From Niveispirillum cyanobacteriorum (GTDB lineage Bacteria > Pseudomonadota > Alphaproteobacteria > Azospirillales > Azospirillaceae), in assembly GCF_002868735.1 (NCBI RefSeq), contig NZ_CP025611.1, positions 2,102,501-2,166,500 on the forward strand: 64,000 nucleotides of DNA, written 5' to 3'. How positions within the stretch are numbered: position 1 is the stretch's first letter; the number at the start of each line of letters is the position of its first letter. The position numbers and the translations under genes are program-made. The notes below the pieces were generated by a model. That model saw only the letters and a list, made by a program, of their open reading frames with translations, searched no databases and had not been told where the DNA came from. Shown one piece after another: positions 46,306 to 55,391 of the stretch.

Positions 46306-48000
46306 ATGACTATGCCCGCCGCCACCGCCCCTGACACCGCCCGCACGGGCGCCCGCCTTCTGGTCGCGGCCCTGGAAGCCCAGGGGGTGAAGATGGTGTT
46401 CGGTGTGCCGGGCGAAAGCTACCTGCCGGTCCTGGACGCCTTGCATGACAGCGGCATCCGCTTCATCACCTGCCGGCAGGAAGGCGGGGCCGCCATCATG
46501 GCGGAGGCGCAAGGAAAGCTGACGGGTCGGCCCGGCATCTGCTTCGTCACACGCGGGCCTGGCGCCACCAATGCCTCCGCCGGCATCCACATTGCCCAGC
46601 AGGACGCCACGCCCATGATCCTGTTCGTGGGTCAGGTGGCGCGCGACATGCGCCATCGCGGGGCGTTTCAGGAGGTGGATTATAGCGCCGTCTTCGGCAG
46701 CATGACGAAGTGGGCCTTTGAGATCGACAATCCCGCCCGCATCCCGGAACTGGTCTCCCGCGCCTTTCGTGTGGCCTGCCAGGGCCGGCCCGGCCCCGTG
46801 GTCATCGCCTTGCCGGAGGATATGCTGGCGGAACTGGCCGATGTGGCCGACGCCGCCATCGTCCCCACCGTTGAGGCCTTCCCCGACCCCGCTGCCATCG
46901 ATGATCTGGCCCGCCGTCTGGCCGCGGCAGAACGCCCGCTTGCCATCCTGGGCGGCAGCAGCTGGACGGCAGAGACAGCCGCTGCCTTCACCGCCTTTGC
47001 CGAGGCACACCAGATCCCGATGGCTGTGGAGTTCCGCCGCCAGATGCTGGTGAGCGGGATGAGCGAGGCCTATGCCGGCGACCTGGGTTTCGGGGCCAAT
47101 CCGGCCCTGCTGGCTCGCGTGAAACAATCCGATCTGGTCCTGCTGCTGGGCGGCACCATGGGGGAGGTCCCGTCACAGGGCTATGAACTGCTGGGCATCC
47201 CCAATCCCGGCCTGCCCCTGGTGCATGTGCATCCCGGTCCTGAGGAGCTGGGCCGCGTCTATCAGGCCGCCCTGTCGATCCAGGCCAGCCCGCGCGCCTT
47301 CGTGACCGCCGGCCTGCCCGCCCTGACACATGCCGTCCCAACCGCGCGTGCTGCCTGGCGGGAGGCTGCGCGCACCGCCTATCATGCCTGGACAGATAAT
47401 GTGCCGGCCAATCCCGGCCCGGTGCAGATGGCGGAGGTCGTGGCCGCCATGCGCGCCCTTCCGCCTGATTCGGTAACGTGCAACGGCGCCGGCAACTACG
47501 CCATCTGGCTGCACCGGTTCCATCGCTATCAGGCCTATGGCACGCAGTTGGCGCCGACCAGCGGCTCCATGGGCTATGGCCTGCCCGCCGCCGTGGCCGC
47601 CAAGCTGCATCAGCCCGACCGCACCGTCGTGGCGCTGGCCGGCGATGGCTGTTTTCTGATGCATGGTCAGGAGTTTGCCACCGCGGTCCAGCATGGCGCC
47701 GCCATCGTGGCCGTGGTCATCGACAATGGCATGTACGGCACCATCCGCATGCATCAGGAACGCGAGTTCCCCGGCCGCGTCCTGGGCACACAGCTCTACA
47801 GCCCCGACTTTGCCGCGCTCGCCCGCGCCTATGGCGGCGTCGGCTTTACAGTGGAAAAGGCGGGAGAGTTCCAGGCCGCCTTCGAGGCCGCCCTGACAAG
47901 CGGCAAACCTGCCCTGGTGCATGTCCGCCTGGACCCCGAAGCCATCACCCCGACCAGCACCCTGTCCGGCATCCGGGCCAAGGCATTGGCCGGAGCGTGA
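46306..48000 (+). CDS. Thiamine-diphosphate-dependent enzyme, acetolactate-synthase-like
   Basis: Member of the POX/ALS family of ThDP enzymes. The catalytic Glu59 lies in RQEGG, the central FAD/ADP-like domain follows, and the cofactor motif runs from GDG (446-448) to DN (473-474). Length is 564 aa. The proper biosynthetic IlvB is usually followed by ilvN, which is absent here, so oxalyl-CoA-, benzoylformate- or sulfoacetaldehyde-type activity is possible; annotation as acetolactate synthase large subunit family is safest. ATG 46306 has AGGGA upstream; an in-frame ATG at 46219 would add a non-conserved leader. Confidence 0.82.
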   Translation: MTMPAATAPDTARTGARLLVAALEAQGVKMVFGVPGESYLPVLDALHDSGIRFITCRQEGGAAIMAEAQGKLTGRPGICFVTRGPGATNASAGIHIAQQDATPMILFVGQVARDMRHRGAFQEVDYSAVFGSMTKWAFEIDNPARIPELVSRAFRVACQGRPGPVVIALPEDMLAELADVADAAIVPTVEAFPDPAAIDDLARRLAAAERPLAILGGSSWTAETAAAFTAFAEAHQIPMAVEFRRQMLVSGMSEAYAGDLGFGANPALLARVKQSDLVLLLGGTMGEVPSQGYELLGIPNPGLPLVHVHPGPEELGRVYQAALSIQASPRAFVTAGLPALTHAVPTARAAWREAARTAYHAWTDNVPANPGPVQMAEVVAAMRALPPDSVTCNGAGNYAIWLHRFHRYQAYGTQLAPTSGSMGYGLPAAVAAKLHQPDRTVVALAGDGCFLMHGQEFATAVQHGAAIVAVVIDNGMYGTIRMHQEREFPGRVLGTQLYSPDFAALARAYGGVGFTVEKAGEFQAAFEAALTSGKPALVHVRLDPEAITPTSTLSGIRAKALAGA

Positions 48001-48013
48001 GCCGGAAACGACA

Positions 48014-48036
48014 ACGGCGCCCCGTTGGGGCGCCGT
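48014..48036 (+). terminator. Terminator after ThDP enzyme gene
   Basis: A perfect 10-bp GC-rich stem (48014-48023 with 48027-48036) lies 13 nt after the stop. T-tract is poor (CTGT). Confidence 0.6.
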
Positions 48037-48066
48037 CTGTACTGCCGGTCAAACCGGAAAAATCTT

Positions 48067-48140
48067 TGGAGCGGGTGAAGGGAATCGAACCCTCGTCGTA
48101 AGCTTGGGAAGCTTCTGCTCTACCATTGAGCTACACCCGC
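48067..48140 (-). tRNA. tRNA-Gly (anticodon CCC)
   Basis: Minus-strand cloverleaf: acceptor GCGGGTG/CACCCGC, D arm GCTC/GAGC, anticodon loop TTCCCAA (CCC), T-loop TTCGATT, encoded CCA. The anticodon stem has a G-A mismatch at its base (27-43). It reads GGG codons. Confidence 0.95.
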
Positions 48141-48225
48141 GCCGGGACCGTTCTTATATTGGGTTCCTGATGCCGAATCAAGGGTCTAATCGTCTCCTGA
48201 TCGTCCCGTGGCCGGCCCGCCCGGT

Positions 48226-48882
48226 TCAGCGCGCAGCGCGCCGCAGACGACGTCGGGACACCGGGGAGTCCAGGTCGGCCCCCTGGGGCAGGGCGGCGAA
48301 CAGCGGAAGCTTGGTAACCTTGGCAGCGGCGCGGGGGGCGGCAGACGTGACGGCAACAGCAGCCGTCCGAACCTTCGCCGGCTTGGCGCGGCCCACCATG
48401 CCGGTGACACCGGTCAGGGCACCTTCCACCAGTTCTAGCCCCTGGAACCGGGTCGGATCAACCGGACCGGGCAGGGACAGGCTCGCCACAAGATCCCGCT
48501 GGAAGCCGAAGCGCACATAATAAGGCGCATCGCCGACAAGGATGACGATACGATGACCCAGAGCCTTGGCGGCCTCCAGGCTATGACGGATCAGCTTACC
48601 GCCCAGACCTTCGCTGCGGTGAGCCGGATCAATGGCGATGGGGCCAAGCATCAGCGCCTGGACGCTGTTGCCCAGCATGACGGGCCAGTAACGGATGGTG
48701 CCCAGCAACACCTCGTTCCCCGCCTCGTCCGTATCGGTCGCGACAAAGCACAGGTCGGCCGCAGGGGCGACGTTCTTGCGCAGGCGATAAACGGTCTTGG
48801 TGTGGCGCTTGGGGCCGAAGGAGCTGTCGAGAAGCTTTTCGATGGCGGCGGCGTGAACCGGCAGCTCAAGCGTGATGTTCAT
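48226..48882 (-). CDS. GNAT-family N-acetyltransferase
   Basis: Acetyl-CoA-dependent transferase of the GNAT fold, close to the YhbS group. The acetyl-CoA loop appears as HRSEGLGGKLIRHSLEAAKALGHRIVILVGDAPYY, followed by YVRFGFQ. About 45 residues at the C-terminus are Ala/Lys/Arg-rich (VRTAAVAVTSAAPRAAAKVTK), unusual for the family and perhaps nucleic-acid or ribosome binding. ATG 48882 is chosen over 48924. Substrate unknown. Confidence 0.8.
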   Translation of the reverse strand: MNITLELPVHAAAIEKLLDSSFGPKRHTKTVYRLRKNVAPAADLCFVATDTDEAGNEVLLGTIRYWPVMLGNSVQALMLGPIAIDPAHRSEGLGGKLIRHSLEAAKALGHRIVILVGDAPYYVRFGFQRDLVASLSLPGPVDPTRFQGLELVEGALTGVTGMVGRAKPAKVRTAAVAVTSAAPRAAAKVTKLPLFAALPQGADLDSPVSRRRLRRAAR

Positions 48883-49275
48883 ACGATTGGGGTTTCCCGG
48901 CAAAATGAAATGTGGGGGAGACACTGTGAGAAGCGTCTGGCCGGGACCCCCACGCAGATGGCGTCAGGTCCCGTGCACAAGAACCGGCCGCCCATGGAAG
49001 GGGACCGAGATCTTTCGTCGTCGCAGGGGCGTGAAGCGCAACATCGCGCGGCTCATAAGCAGTTGACCGTGATTTGCTATATGAGGCCATCCGCCCCCCG
49101 ACGCAAGCGGCGTTTTCATGACGAAGGCCCCCCTGACCGGATGCGCCGGTAACCGCCCGGGATTGTGTGGGGACGGAACCGGCCTACAATGCTGATCTGC
49201 GGGCATCTTTCGCTTGTGGGCCATGATGAAATCCGGGATCAGATCATCGGATCGGAAATGGGACGGGAGGCCGAC
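48883..49275. other. Divergent intergenic region, GNAT / apaG
   Basis: About 390 nt with no supported gene. The frames on both strands here are short and lack ribosome sites. Promoters for the two flanking genes must lie within. Confidence 0.5.
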
Positions 49276-49668
49276 ATGTACAGCGACACGACACGCGCGA
49301 TCCGGGTGACGGTGGAGCCACGCTACCTGCCTGACCAGTCGCAACCCACGGAAAGCCATTATGTCTGGGCCTATCATGTGCGGATCGAGAATCTGGGAGA
49401 GGAGACGGTGCGCCTGCGCACCCGGCATTGGAAAATTACCGATGCGCGGGGCCGGTTGATGGAGGTGCGGGGGCCGGGCGTGGTGGGCGAACAGCCCCTG
49501 CTGCGGCCCGGCGAACATTTCACCTATACCAGCGGCACCCCACTTTCAACGCCGTCCGGCATCATGGTCGGCAGCTATGGGATGGAAAGCGAGGCCGGGG
49601 AGAGCTTTGACATCGCCATCCCGGCCTTTTCCCTGGACAGTCCGCATCAGGAACGGCGGCTGAACTGA
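49276..49668 (+). CDS. apaG: ApaG protein (Co2+/Mg2+ efflux-associated)
   Basis: Small beta-sandwich protein of 130 aa. Conserved segments include RVTVEPRYLPDQS, FAYHVRIEN-like YVWAYHVRIENLG, RLRTRHWKITDARG, VRGPGVVGEQP and FTYTSGTPLSTPSGIMVGSYGM. E. coli ApaG affects cobalt resistance and magnesium efflux; its mechanism is unclear. ATG 49276 has GGGAGG 5 nt upstream, whereas the in-frame starts at 49165 and 49258 do not. Confidence 0.93.
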   Translation: MYSDTTRAIRVTVEPRYLPDQSQPTESHYVWAYHVRIENLGEETVRLRTRHWKITDARGRLMEVRGPGVVGEQPLLRPGEHFTYTSGTPLSTPSGIMVGSYGMESEAGESFDIAIPAFSLDSPHQERRLN

Positions 49669-49889
49669 CGCCGTCACCGACGATCGGGGGACGGAAAATC
49701 CGCACGCCGGGGGGATATCTGAAATCGGCGCTTGAAACATTCGGCGAACAAGCCATCTGCTTCTCCTGCCGGGACTGACCTTGACCCTTCGAGGTAGCCC
49801 GGCCGGCCGGATCGGGGGAACTGGCCGGTGGCCCGCCCGACAAGGGGGCCGCATGCAAGCCGAACACATACATTGAGGAGTGCATCCCC

Positions 49890-50567
49890 GTGACCGTGCC
49901 CAAGAAGAATGACGACAAGGTCGTGCCGGGTCCCGTGCATGGCCGCCGCGCCGGCCCAGCCGCCACCAACCCCAATCTGGTTCGCCCCAGCAAGGCAGAG
50001 GCGGAAGCTGCCGTCCGCACCCTGATCCGCTGGGCCGGCGATGATCCCGACCGTGAGGGTCTGGTGGGCACGCCCGACCGCGTGGTCCGGTCCTATGAGG
50101 AGTTCTTTGCCGGATATGAGGTTGATCCCGTCGACCTTCTGGCCCGGACCTTCGAAGAAACAGACGGCTATGACGAGATGGTCGTGCTGCGCAATATCCG
50201 GCTGGAAAGCTATTGCGAGCATCATATGGTGCCCATCATCGGCAAGGTCCATATAGCCTATCTGCCGCGTAACCGCGTGGTTGGCATTTCCAAGCTGGCA
50301 CGCGTGGCCGAGGTTTATTCCAAGCGCCTGCAGATCCAGGAAAAGATGACAGCCCAGATTGCCAACACCGTCGATGAGGTGCTGGAGCCTCTGGGCGTTG
50401 CGGTCGTGATCGAGGCGACGCATCAATGCATGACGACCCGTGGCATTCACAAGCCCGGCGTCACGATGGTCACCAGCCGCATGCTGGGTGCCTTCCGCGA
50501 GGACGAGAAGACCCGGCGTGAGTTTCTGGCCATGATCGGCAACCCCGCCAGCAGCGGCGAGGGCTGA
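49890..50567 (+). CDS. folE: GTP cyclohydrolase I
   Basis: First step of tetrahydrofolate synthesis, converting GTP to dihydroneopterin triphosphate. The zinc site appears as [13 protein letters not shown] with Cys and His ligands, and the second Cys lies in [31 protein letters not shown] is also canonical. A 35-residue N-terminal extension is basic and Pro-rich. Start is GTG 49890 with GAGGAG 9 nt upstream. No riboswitch-like fold was found in the 220-nt leader. Confidence 0.97.
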   Translation: MTVPKKNDDKVVPGPVHGRRAGPAATNPNLVRPSKAEAEAAVRTLIRWAGDDPDREGLVGTPDRVVRSYEEFFAGYEVDPVDLLARTFEETDGYDEMVVLRNIRLESYCEHHMVPIIGKVHIAYLPRNRVVGISKLARVAEVYSKRLQIQEKMTAQIANTVDEVLEPLGVAVVIEATHQCMTTRGIHKPGVTMVTSRMLGAFREDEKTRREFLAMIGNPASSGEG

Positions 50568-50594
50568 TTCGTTCCATTGCGGAACGATGAAACG

Positions 50595-50624
50595 GGGGCG
50601 GCCCTTTTGGGACCGCCCCTTTTT
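50595..50624 (+). terminator. folE terminator
   Basis: GGGGCGG-CCC pairs with GGG-A-CCGCCCC (one bulge) around TTTT, followed by TTTTT at 50620-50624. The T-run reaches the stop codon of the convergent HTH gene. Confidence 0.92.
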
Positions 50625-50851
50625 CATGGGTTTGAGGCCGCACTGTCGCCTTGCCACTGAAACACGCTTTCCAGCGGCACCTGAAAGACCTGGGCAATGC
50701 GGAAGGCGGCCTCCAGGCTGGGCGAGTATTTGCCCTGTTCGATGGCCGCCACCGTCTGGCGCGTTACACCGATGCGATCCGCCAGATCCTGCTGCGTCAT
50801 CTCGCCGGCCTCAAACCGCAGGCGGCGGATATGGTTGGTGAAGGGCAGCAT
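50624..50851 (-). CDS. Small XRE-family HTH regulator
   Basis: A 75-residue Cro/CI-type DNA-binding protein. The HTH is MTQQDLADRIGVTRQTVAAIEQGKYSPSLEAAFRIAQVF (about 18-56). It starts 3 nt after the end of the membrane-protein gene on the same strand and probably regulates that pair. Confidence 0.88.
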   Translation of the reverse strand: MLPFTNHIRRLRFEAGEMTQQDLADRIGVTRQTVAAIEQGKYSPSLEAAFRIAQVFQVPLESVFQWQGDSAASNP

Positions 50852-50854
50852 GGA

Positions 50855-51286
50855 CTACCATCCCCGACGATACAGAAACACAGCCGTGCCCAGCCGCGAC
50901 AGTTCTGCCACCAACAGGGCGAACAGCATGTAGTTCACCATCTGGACGATCCGCGCGCCCATATGCAGGGTCAACATCGACAGGATGACACCCACTACCA
51001 GCACGTAAAAGCCGGTACGGGAGCCCAGCAGGCCAATCTGCCGATCCCGCTCATCCTTCGGGCTTTGCACCTCGCGCGGGTTACGCAGGGCTGACAGAGA
51101 CATGATCGTGGTGGCGATCGGCAACCCGATGAACAGGGTCACAACGCAGTAGATCATCCACCAGAATGATCCACCCGGCACATCCGCCACCCCCAGATAG
51201 GAGCCAAACACTGGGCCGAAATAAGCACCCCCAAAGCCGATCAGCGCGATCAGACGCAACCAGGTCAGCTTTTCCCGGAACGACAT
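50855..51286 (-). CDS. DUF2178-like membrane protein paired with HTH regulator
   Basis: A 143-residue protein with about four membrane helices and a basic, acidic loop (RNPREVQSPKDERDRQIG) that resembles the ERDRxI loop of DUF2178 proteins. The family often sits next to a tiny XRE regulator, as here. ATG 51286 has GGGGGA upstream; in-frame starts at 51304 and 51325 are less favoured. Function is unknown. Confidence 0.75.
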   Translation of the reverse strand: MSFREKLTWLRLIALIGFGGAYFGPVFGSYLGVADVPGGSFWWMIYCVVTLFIGLPIATTIMSLSALRNPREVQSPKDERDRQIGLLGSRTGFYVLVVGVILSMLTLHMGARIVQMVNYMLFALLVAELSRLGTAVFLYRRGW

Positions 51287-51440
51287 GTTATTTCCCCCAT
51301 TCATGATGTTATGTATTCTTAACATTTATCCCTCAGAGAACGGATAATGTCAAAGATTTTTAACATGAATTTCCCCTTTCCCGCTCTATTGCACCGCAAC
51401 ATACTGGATTGAGAAACATAGATGGCGGCAGGGGGATTTC

Positions 51441-51797
51441 ATGACTAGCGATACAAGCAGCAGCCTCATCACCTATGACGATTTCCAAAAGGTCGACATC
51501 CGGGCCGGCACCATCGTCAAGGCCGAACCTTTTCCAGAGGCGCGCCGCCCCGCCATCAAGCTGTGGGTGGATTTCGGTGACCCGGTTGGCATCCGCAAAT
51601 CATCCGCCCAGATCACGGCCCATTATCAACCGGACAGCCTGATCGGCCGGCAGGTCGTGGCCGTCACCAACTTCCCGCCCCGCCAGATCGGCAAATTCAT
51701 GTCCGAAGTGTTGGTGCTGGGCTTACCCAGCGCGACGGGAGAGGTGGTTCTTCTCTCCCCCGATCAACCCGTACCCAATGGCGGGCGGATGTATTGA
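51441..51797 (+). CDS. csaA: tRNA-binding-domain chaperone CsaA
   Basis: Dimeric OB-fold protein of 118 aa related to the C-terminal part of methionyl-tRNA synthetase. The signature FQKVDIRAGTIVKAEPFPEARRPAIKLWVDFG and VAVTNFPPRQIGKFMSEVLVLG are diagnostic. CsaA binds unfolded proteins or tRNA. Alone in its transcription unit, divergent from the membrane/HTH pair. Confidence 0.92.
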   Translation: MTSDTSSSLITYDDFQKVDIRAGTIVKAEPFPEARRPAIKLWVDFGDPVGIRKSSAQITAHYQPDSLIGRQVVAVTNFPPRQIGKFMSEVLVLGLPSATGEVVLLSPDQPVPNGGRMY

Positions 51798-51983
51798 CCA
51801 CAAAAGCCTGGGGAAGGCACTCCACAACCATTTGACATTGCTTGATCATCTCACTTGCTGGCAAGGCAAAGCACAGAAGGTCACTTCAGTTTCAGCCCTA
51901 TCCTTCTGGATTGTCCTTTCCCCACTGCCCCATCGCTGCATGCCGCGTACAATCTGTCCGTGCCCATTCAAGCAGACACGCGC

Positions 51984-52547
51984 ATGCATGATGTTTTCCG
52001 CCTCGATGACCTGACCAACGACACGCAGCATTATGCGCTGTCGCATTGGACCAGCATTGCCCGGCGGAACCCGGCGGTGCCGCTGGCCGATATGATGGCC
52101 TGCCGGCAAGCAGCAGAGACGGCGGATAATTGCATCCTGTTCAATCTGGAAGCCGGCAGCATCCGTGACGCGCGGGTGGAGAAGGTAGGGGCCGGGGTGA
52201 TGGCATCGCTGACCTTCGATCCGGCGGGCATGACGCTATCAAAGCTGATGCCGCCGGATTATGTGGCCGATATCATCCCGGCCTATGCCTTCTGCGCCGG
52301 TTCCTTCCGGCCCATGTCCAGCCTGGACGAGGTGACGCATGTCAATGGCGCCGTTGCCTTGGTCCGCCGGCTGATCCTACCGCTGGAGCGGCAGCCGCCG
52401 GGTGGCGCCTTCGCCGCGCGCTATCTGCTGATGATCTATGACAAGCTGTCGGGCGCTCCCGATGAAGCAGGCATGGGCCCATGTGCCGGGCCCGTGCGGT
52501 CCAACCGCACCCTGAGCGTGGCCGTGTTTCGCGACGGGCAAGGCTGA
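51984..52547 (+). CDS. PAS-like domain protein (PAS_5-type, tentative)
   Basis: A 187-residue soluble protein with the layout of alphaproteobacterial PAS_5-type sensors: a start HWTSIARRNPAVPLADMM, a central beta-rich core with GAGVMASLTFDPAGM, and a hydrophobic strand RRLILPLE. I do not see a chromophore-binding residue. Start uncertain: ATG 51984 is used, but a GTG at 51960 is possible and neither has a clear ribosome site. Function unknown. Confidence 0.5.
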   Translation: MHDVFRLDDLTNDTQHYALSHWTSIARRNPAVPLADMMACRQAAETADNCILFNLEAGSIRDARVEKVGAGVMASLTFDPAGMTLSKLMPPDYVADIIPAYAFCAGSFRPMSSLDEVTHVNGAVALVRRLILPLERQPPGGAFAARYLLMIYDKLSGAPDEAGMGPCAGPVRSNRTLSVAVFRDGQG

Positions 52548-52563
52548 ACCAGATCACGACGGA

Positions 52564-53151
52564 TCAGGCCGGCGGCAGGGGCACAGGTTCGGGGTCACCA
52601 TTCAGATCTGCGGCGGTACCAAGGGGGCGCCGTGCTGCCAACCGCTGCACAATGGCGGCCTTCGGGCTGGACACCTCTCCCTGTTCAAAGGCCACCACCT
52701 GCAATCCCTGCCCCATGGCCAGATGCAGCAGCTCCCCCTCGCGCAGCAGGAAAGCGGGGCTGGACGGGCGGCCATGGCGCTGATTGCCATTGGCGAAGGT
52801 TTCGTACAGCAGGAACCCACCCGGCTTTACGGCGCCCGCGATGGCGGGCAGAAGCGGGCGGTGCAGATAGTTGGTGACCACCACCAGATCAAAGTCCGAC
52901 AGGCTAGGCGGCCAACCATTCGGTCCCTCCAGGTCAGCCTGGATCAGGGTTACACCATCCATGCCCGTCAGGTCGGCGACACCGCGCAAGTCGATATCCA
53001 CACCCGTAACCGCCAATCCACGGTCCCGGAAATGCCGCAGATGCCGCCCACCGCCGCAGGCCACATCCAGCATACGCCCCCCAGGCCGCAGCAGCGGCGC
53101 AAAACGGGCGATCCAGGGTGACGGCGGGGAGAATGGCAGGACATGACTCAT
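52564..53151 (-). CDS. Class I SAM-dependent methyltransferase
   Basis: A 195-residue methyltransferase. Motif I LDVACGGGRH is at 28-37, followed by the acidic end of strand 2 (VTGVDID), and VVTNYLHRPLLPAI as motif IV. The set resembles TehB-type or short ubiquinone-like methyltransferases. Substrate unknown. It is tail-to-tail with the PAS-like gene. Confidence 0.82.
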   Translation of the reverse strand: MSHVLPFSPPSPWIARFAPLLRPGGRMLDVACGGGRHLRHFRDRGLAVTGVDIDLRGVADLTGMDGVTLIQADLEGPNGWPPSLSDFDLVVVTNYLHRPLLPAIAGAVKPGGFLLYETFANGNQRHGRPSSPAFLLREGELLHLAMGQGLQVVAFEQGEVSSPKAAIVQRLAARRPLGTAADLNGDPEPVPLPPA

Positions 53152-53228
53152 GATGCGGGATGCTACTGCAAACCCAGCCTTGTCAGAAGCCTGCCGGTGC
53201 CGGCCCGGCGTCCTTCAAGGGCAGCTTT

Positions 53229-53271
53229 GAGGCGTATGGATCAAAATCGACATTTCTGATCCATACGCTTC
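53229..53271. repeat. Long inverted repeat of moderate GC
   Basis: GCGTATGGATCA (53232-53243) is repeated inverted and perfectly at 53257-53268; wobble and Watson-Crick pairs extend the stem to 15 bp. The 13-nt loop is AT-rich. It lies between the methyltransferase start and the lipoprotein stop. It lacks a T-run on either side, so it is either a weak terminator of the lipoprotein gene or a protein-binding site for the methyltransferase promoter. Confidence 0.5.
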
Positions 53272-53292
53272 TTAACCACCACACCGGCAGCA

Positions 53293-54417
53293 TCACGCCG
53301 CCGGAGGCAGGGGGATGGGTGCGCCCAGCATGTCGCGGATTATCTTCAACATCTGTTCGCGGTTGGGCAGGGCGTCATAGCCGGCGATGACCTCCCCACC
53401 GCCGGGCGCATGCAGGCGCAGCACATATTTCGCCTTCGCGCCTTCCATCTCCAGGCCACTGGCAACACCGGGAGCGCATTCAAGGGCAATGCCGGCATCC
53501 CCCAGCGGGGCCAGCCAGCCCTTGGCCTTGCCATCCGCATCCTGTCGCCGCAGCAACAGGAAGGGGCGCCGCTCCTCCCTGCCCTCCAACTCGATGCACA
53601 CCTCACCAGCCGCTTCCGGTGGCCAGGTCCAGACATGGCCACCCGGCCCCAGAAGGGCGGCTTCGACGATGCTGCTGCCCATGTCCAGGGCGGTCTTGGT
53701 GGCCTGTGGCCCCTGCTGCGGGCTTGGGCAGGCTTGGGGCCGCAACTTTTCCGCCAGCACGGGAGACAGCTTTGTTTGGGGATCGACGCGAAGGCCGGCC
53801 AGCGCGGCCTGCGTCACCTGCTCCACACGGGCGCGGTCGGGACCGCTGACGCGCAGCTTAACAACCCAGTCACCGCCGCTTAGCGCCACCAGCGTGCTGG
53901 CCCGCCCGACCTCCTCCTGCCAAAGAAGCTGGCGCAGAACAGGTGTTGCGTCACCGCCAGGCAAGGATGCCGTCGTATCCAGGACCAGCCGCCGGCCCGG
54001 TGCCGACATGATGGCGGCCGATTGCGTGCTGGTCATTACCGTCAGATCGGCGTCAAACGCGCTGGCCTTATAGACGAACAAGGTCGCCCAGGTGCCCTGA
54101 CCGGCAGTGCCATATTGCACCAGGCCATCGATGTCGCGCCCTGGGCTGGCCCTGCGGCCCGACAAATTCATGCCCGCCACCTGACGCGGAACCAGGAAGG
54201 GGGCGTCGCCAAAGCGCAGGCCCGCCGCATCCGGGCTATCGACCCAGCCAACAGCAGCCTTCTGACCGGATTGCGCCGATACCCTTCCATCGGCGGAAAG
54301 GGTGAGCGTCGTGGATGTGTCGCGCTTCTCCTGCGCGGACAATTCGGTAGGCTTGGTCGTCTGGCAGGCGGCCAGCAGCAGTGGCAGCGCCAACAGCGCA
54401 GGAAGATGGCGGATCAT
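53293..54417 (-). CDS. Hypothetical lipoprotein
   Basis: A 374-residue protein with a lipoprotein signal and lipobox LLAAC (lipidated Cys18), followed by QTTKPTELSAQEKRD. The mature part is rich in beta strands and holds two later Cys residues (in QACPSP and EVCIELEG) and a final (ALECAPG). No family could be assigned. It is probably an inner- or outer-membrane-anchored periplasmic protein. Confidence 0.75.
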   Translation of the reverse strand: MIRHLPALLALPLLLAACQTTKPTELSAQEKRDTSTTLTLSADGRVSAQSGQKAAVGWVDSPDAAGLRFGDAPFLVPRQVAGMNLSGRRASPGRDIDGLVQYGTAGQGTWATLFVYKASAFDADLTVMTSTQSAAIMSAPGRRLVLDTTASLPGGDATPVLRQLLWQEEVGRASTLVALSGGDWVVKLRVSGPDRARVEQVTQAALAGLRVDPQTKLSPVLAEKLRPQACPSPQQGPQATKTALDMGSSIVEAALLGPGGHVWTWPPEAAGEVCIELEGREERRPFLLLRRQDADGKAKGWLAPLGDAGIALECAPGVASGLEMEGAKAKYVLRLHAPGGGEVIAGYDALPNREQMLKIIRDMLGAPIPLPPAA

Positions 54418-54650
54418 TGTACCTCCAGCGAAATAGGGGGATGGTCACCGCGCGCCATCTGATGATTGCGGGCTGAAAATGGATAAACCCTTAATAAAAT
54501 GGCATGGATAAAGGCGCACGCGTTTTTAGTGCAATGTCACTGGTTTCCACCCGCAAGCGGGCGAGACATGGCACACCGGATGGCAACAGGCTTGCCCCAC
54601 GGGCCCCGCCGGGCCATCTATCTGTCATCGTTCCTTCCGTCTTCTGTGCC

Positions 54651-55133
54651 ATGATCCTTTTCAACCTGAAATGCAGCCTGGGCCACCGGTTCGAGGGCTG
54701 GTTCCGTAACGGTGCCGCGTATGAGGCGCAGGCGGCTTCGCACGCCATCACCTGCCCCCTGTGCGGCGACGCCAAGATCGAGAAGGCACCAATGGCCCCC
54801 GCCATTGCCAAGGGTGGCCGGTCGCGCGACCGCGACGCGCCGCCCCCCGCACCGGCGGCGGATACCCCGGTGCCGGTTGAGGCACCACCTGTGCCCGACG
54901 CGGTACGCGAGGCGCAGGCCGAAATCCTGCGGCACCTGCGCGACCTGCGCACCCAGGTGGAAAAGAACGCCGATTATGTGGGCGACCGTTTCGCCGAAGA
55001 AGCCCGCAAGATCCATTATGGCGAGGTGGAAAGCCGCGCCATCTATGGCGAAACGTCGCCTAAGCAGGCCGAGGCACTGCGGGAGGAGGGTGTCCCCATC
55101 GCCAGCATCCCCTGGCTGCCGGTCGAGAACTGA
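54651..55133 (+). CDS. DUF1178 family protein
   Basis: A 160-residue cytosolic protein of the DUF1178 family, common in alphaproteobacteria. It opens with MILFNLKCSLGHRFEGWFRNGAAYEAQ and has a zinc-ribbon-like Cys arrangement (KCSLGH, TCPLCGD), then a Pro/Ala-rich linker and a conserved C-terminus (VGDRFAEEARKIHYGEVESRAIYG). ATG 54651 puts the family motif at the N-terminus; the in-frame ATG at 54504 does not. Function unknown. Confidence 0.87.
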   Translation: MILFNLKCSLGHRFEGWFRNGAAYEAQAASHAITCPLCGDAKIEKAPMAPAIAKGGRSRDRDAPPPAPAADTPVPVEAPPVPDAVREAQAEILRHLRDLRTQVEKNADYVGDRFAEEARKIHYGEVESRAIYGETSPKQAEALREEGVPIASIPWLPVEN

Positions 55134-55333
55134 GCCTGAGCCCGTCAGGGACGCAGCCATGCCCGGACAGGCGCGGAAATCCAAGGATTCCGCTTGACCG
55201 GAAGCCGGGTTTGGCGCATCAACCCACCCATATCGACGCCCGCCCGTGCGGGACCGTGCTGGACGACATCCCGGCACGGCCCCGTAACGCGTGGGCGCGT
55301 ACCCGTTCCGGGATACCGGAACCCGGTCGATAG

Positions 55334-55350
55334 GGCACCTTCGCGGTGCC
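55334..55350 (+). other. Hairpin in rpsO leader
   Basis: GGCACC and GGTGCC pair around TTCGC, 40 nt before the rpsO start. S15 represses its own mRNA in other bacteria; this could be part of that site, but only the small stem is visible. Confidence 0.4.
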
Positions 55351-55391
55351 GGGTGCGTTCACCCTCAATCATCTTAATGTGGAGACATCTG

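Noticed and set aside
49669-49889. Riboswitch in the folE leader
   Set aside because: GC-rich helices are visible but no conserved aptamer core could be recognised.
49674-50657. 327-aa minus-strand frame opposite folE
   Set aside because: Antisense to a clearly identified folE gene; no recognisable domain.
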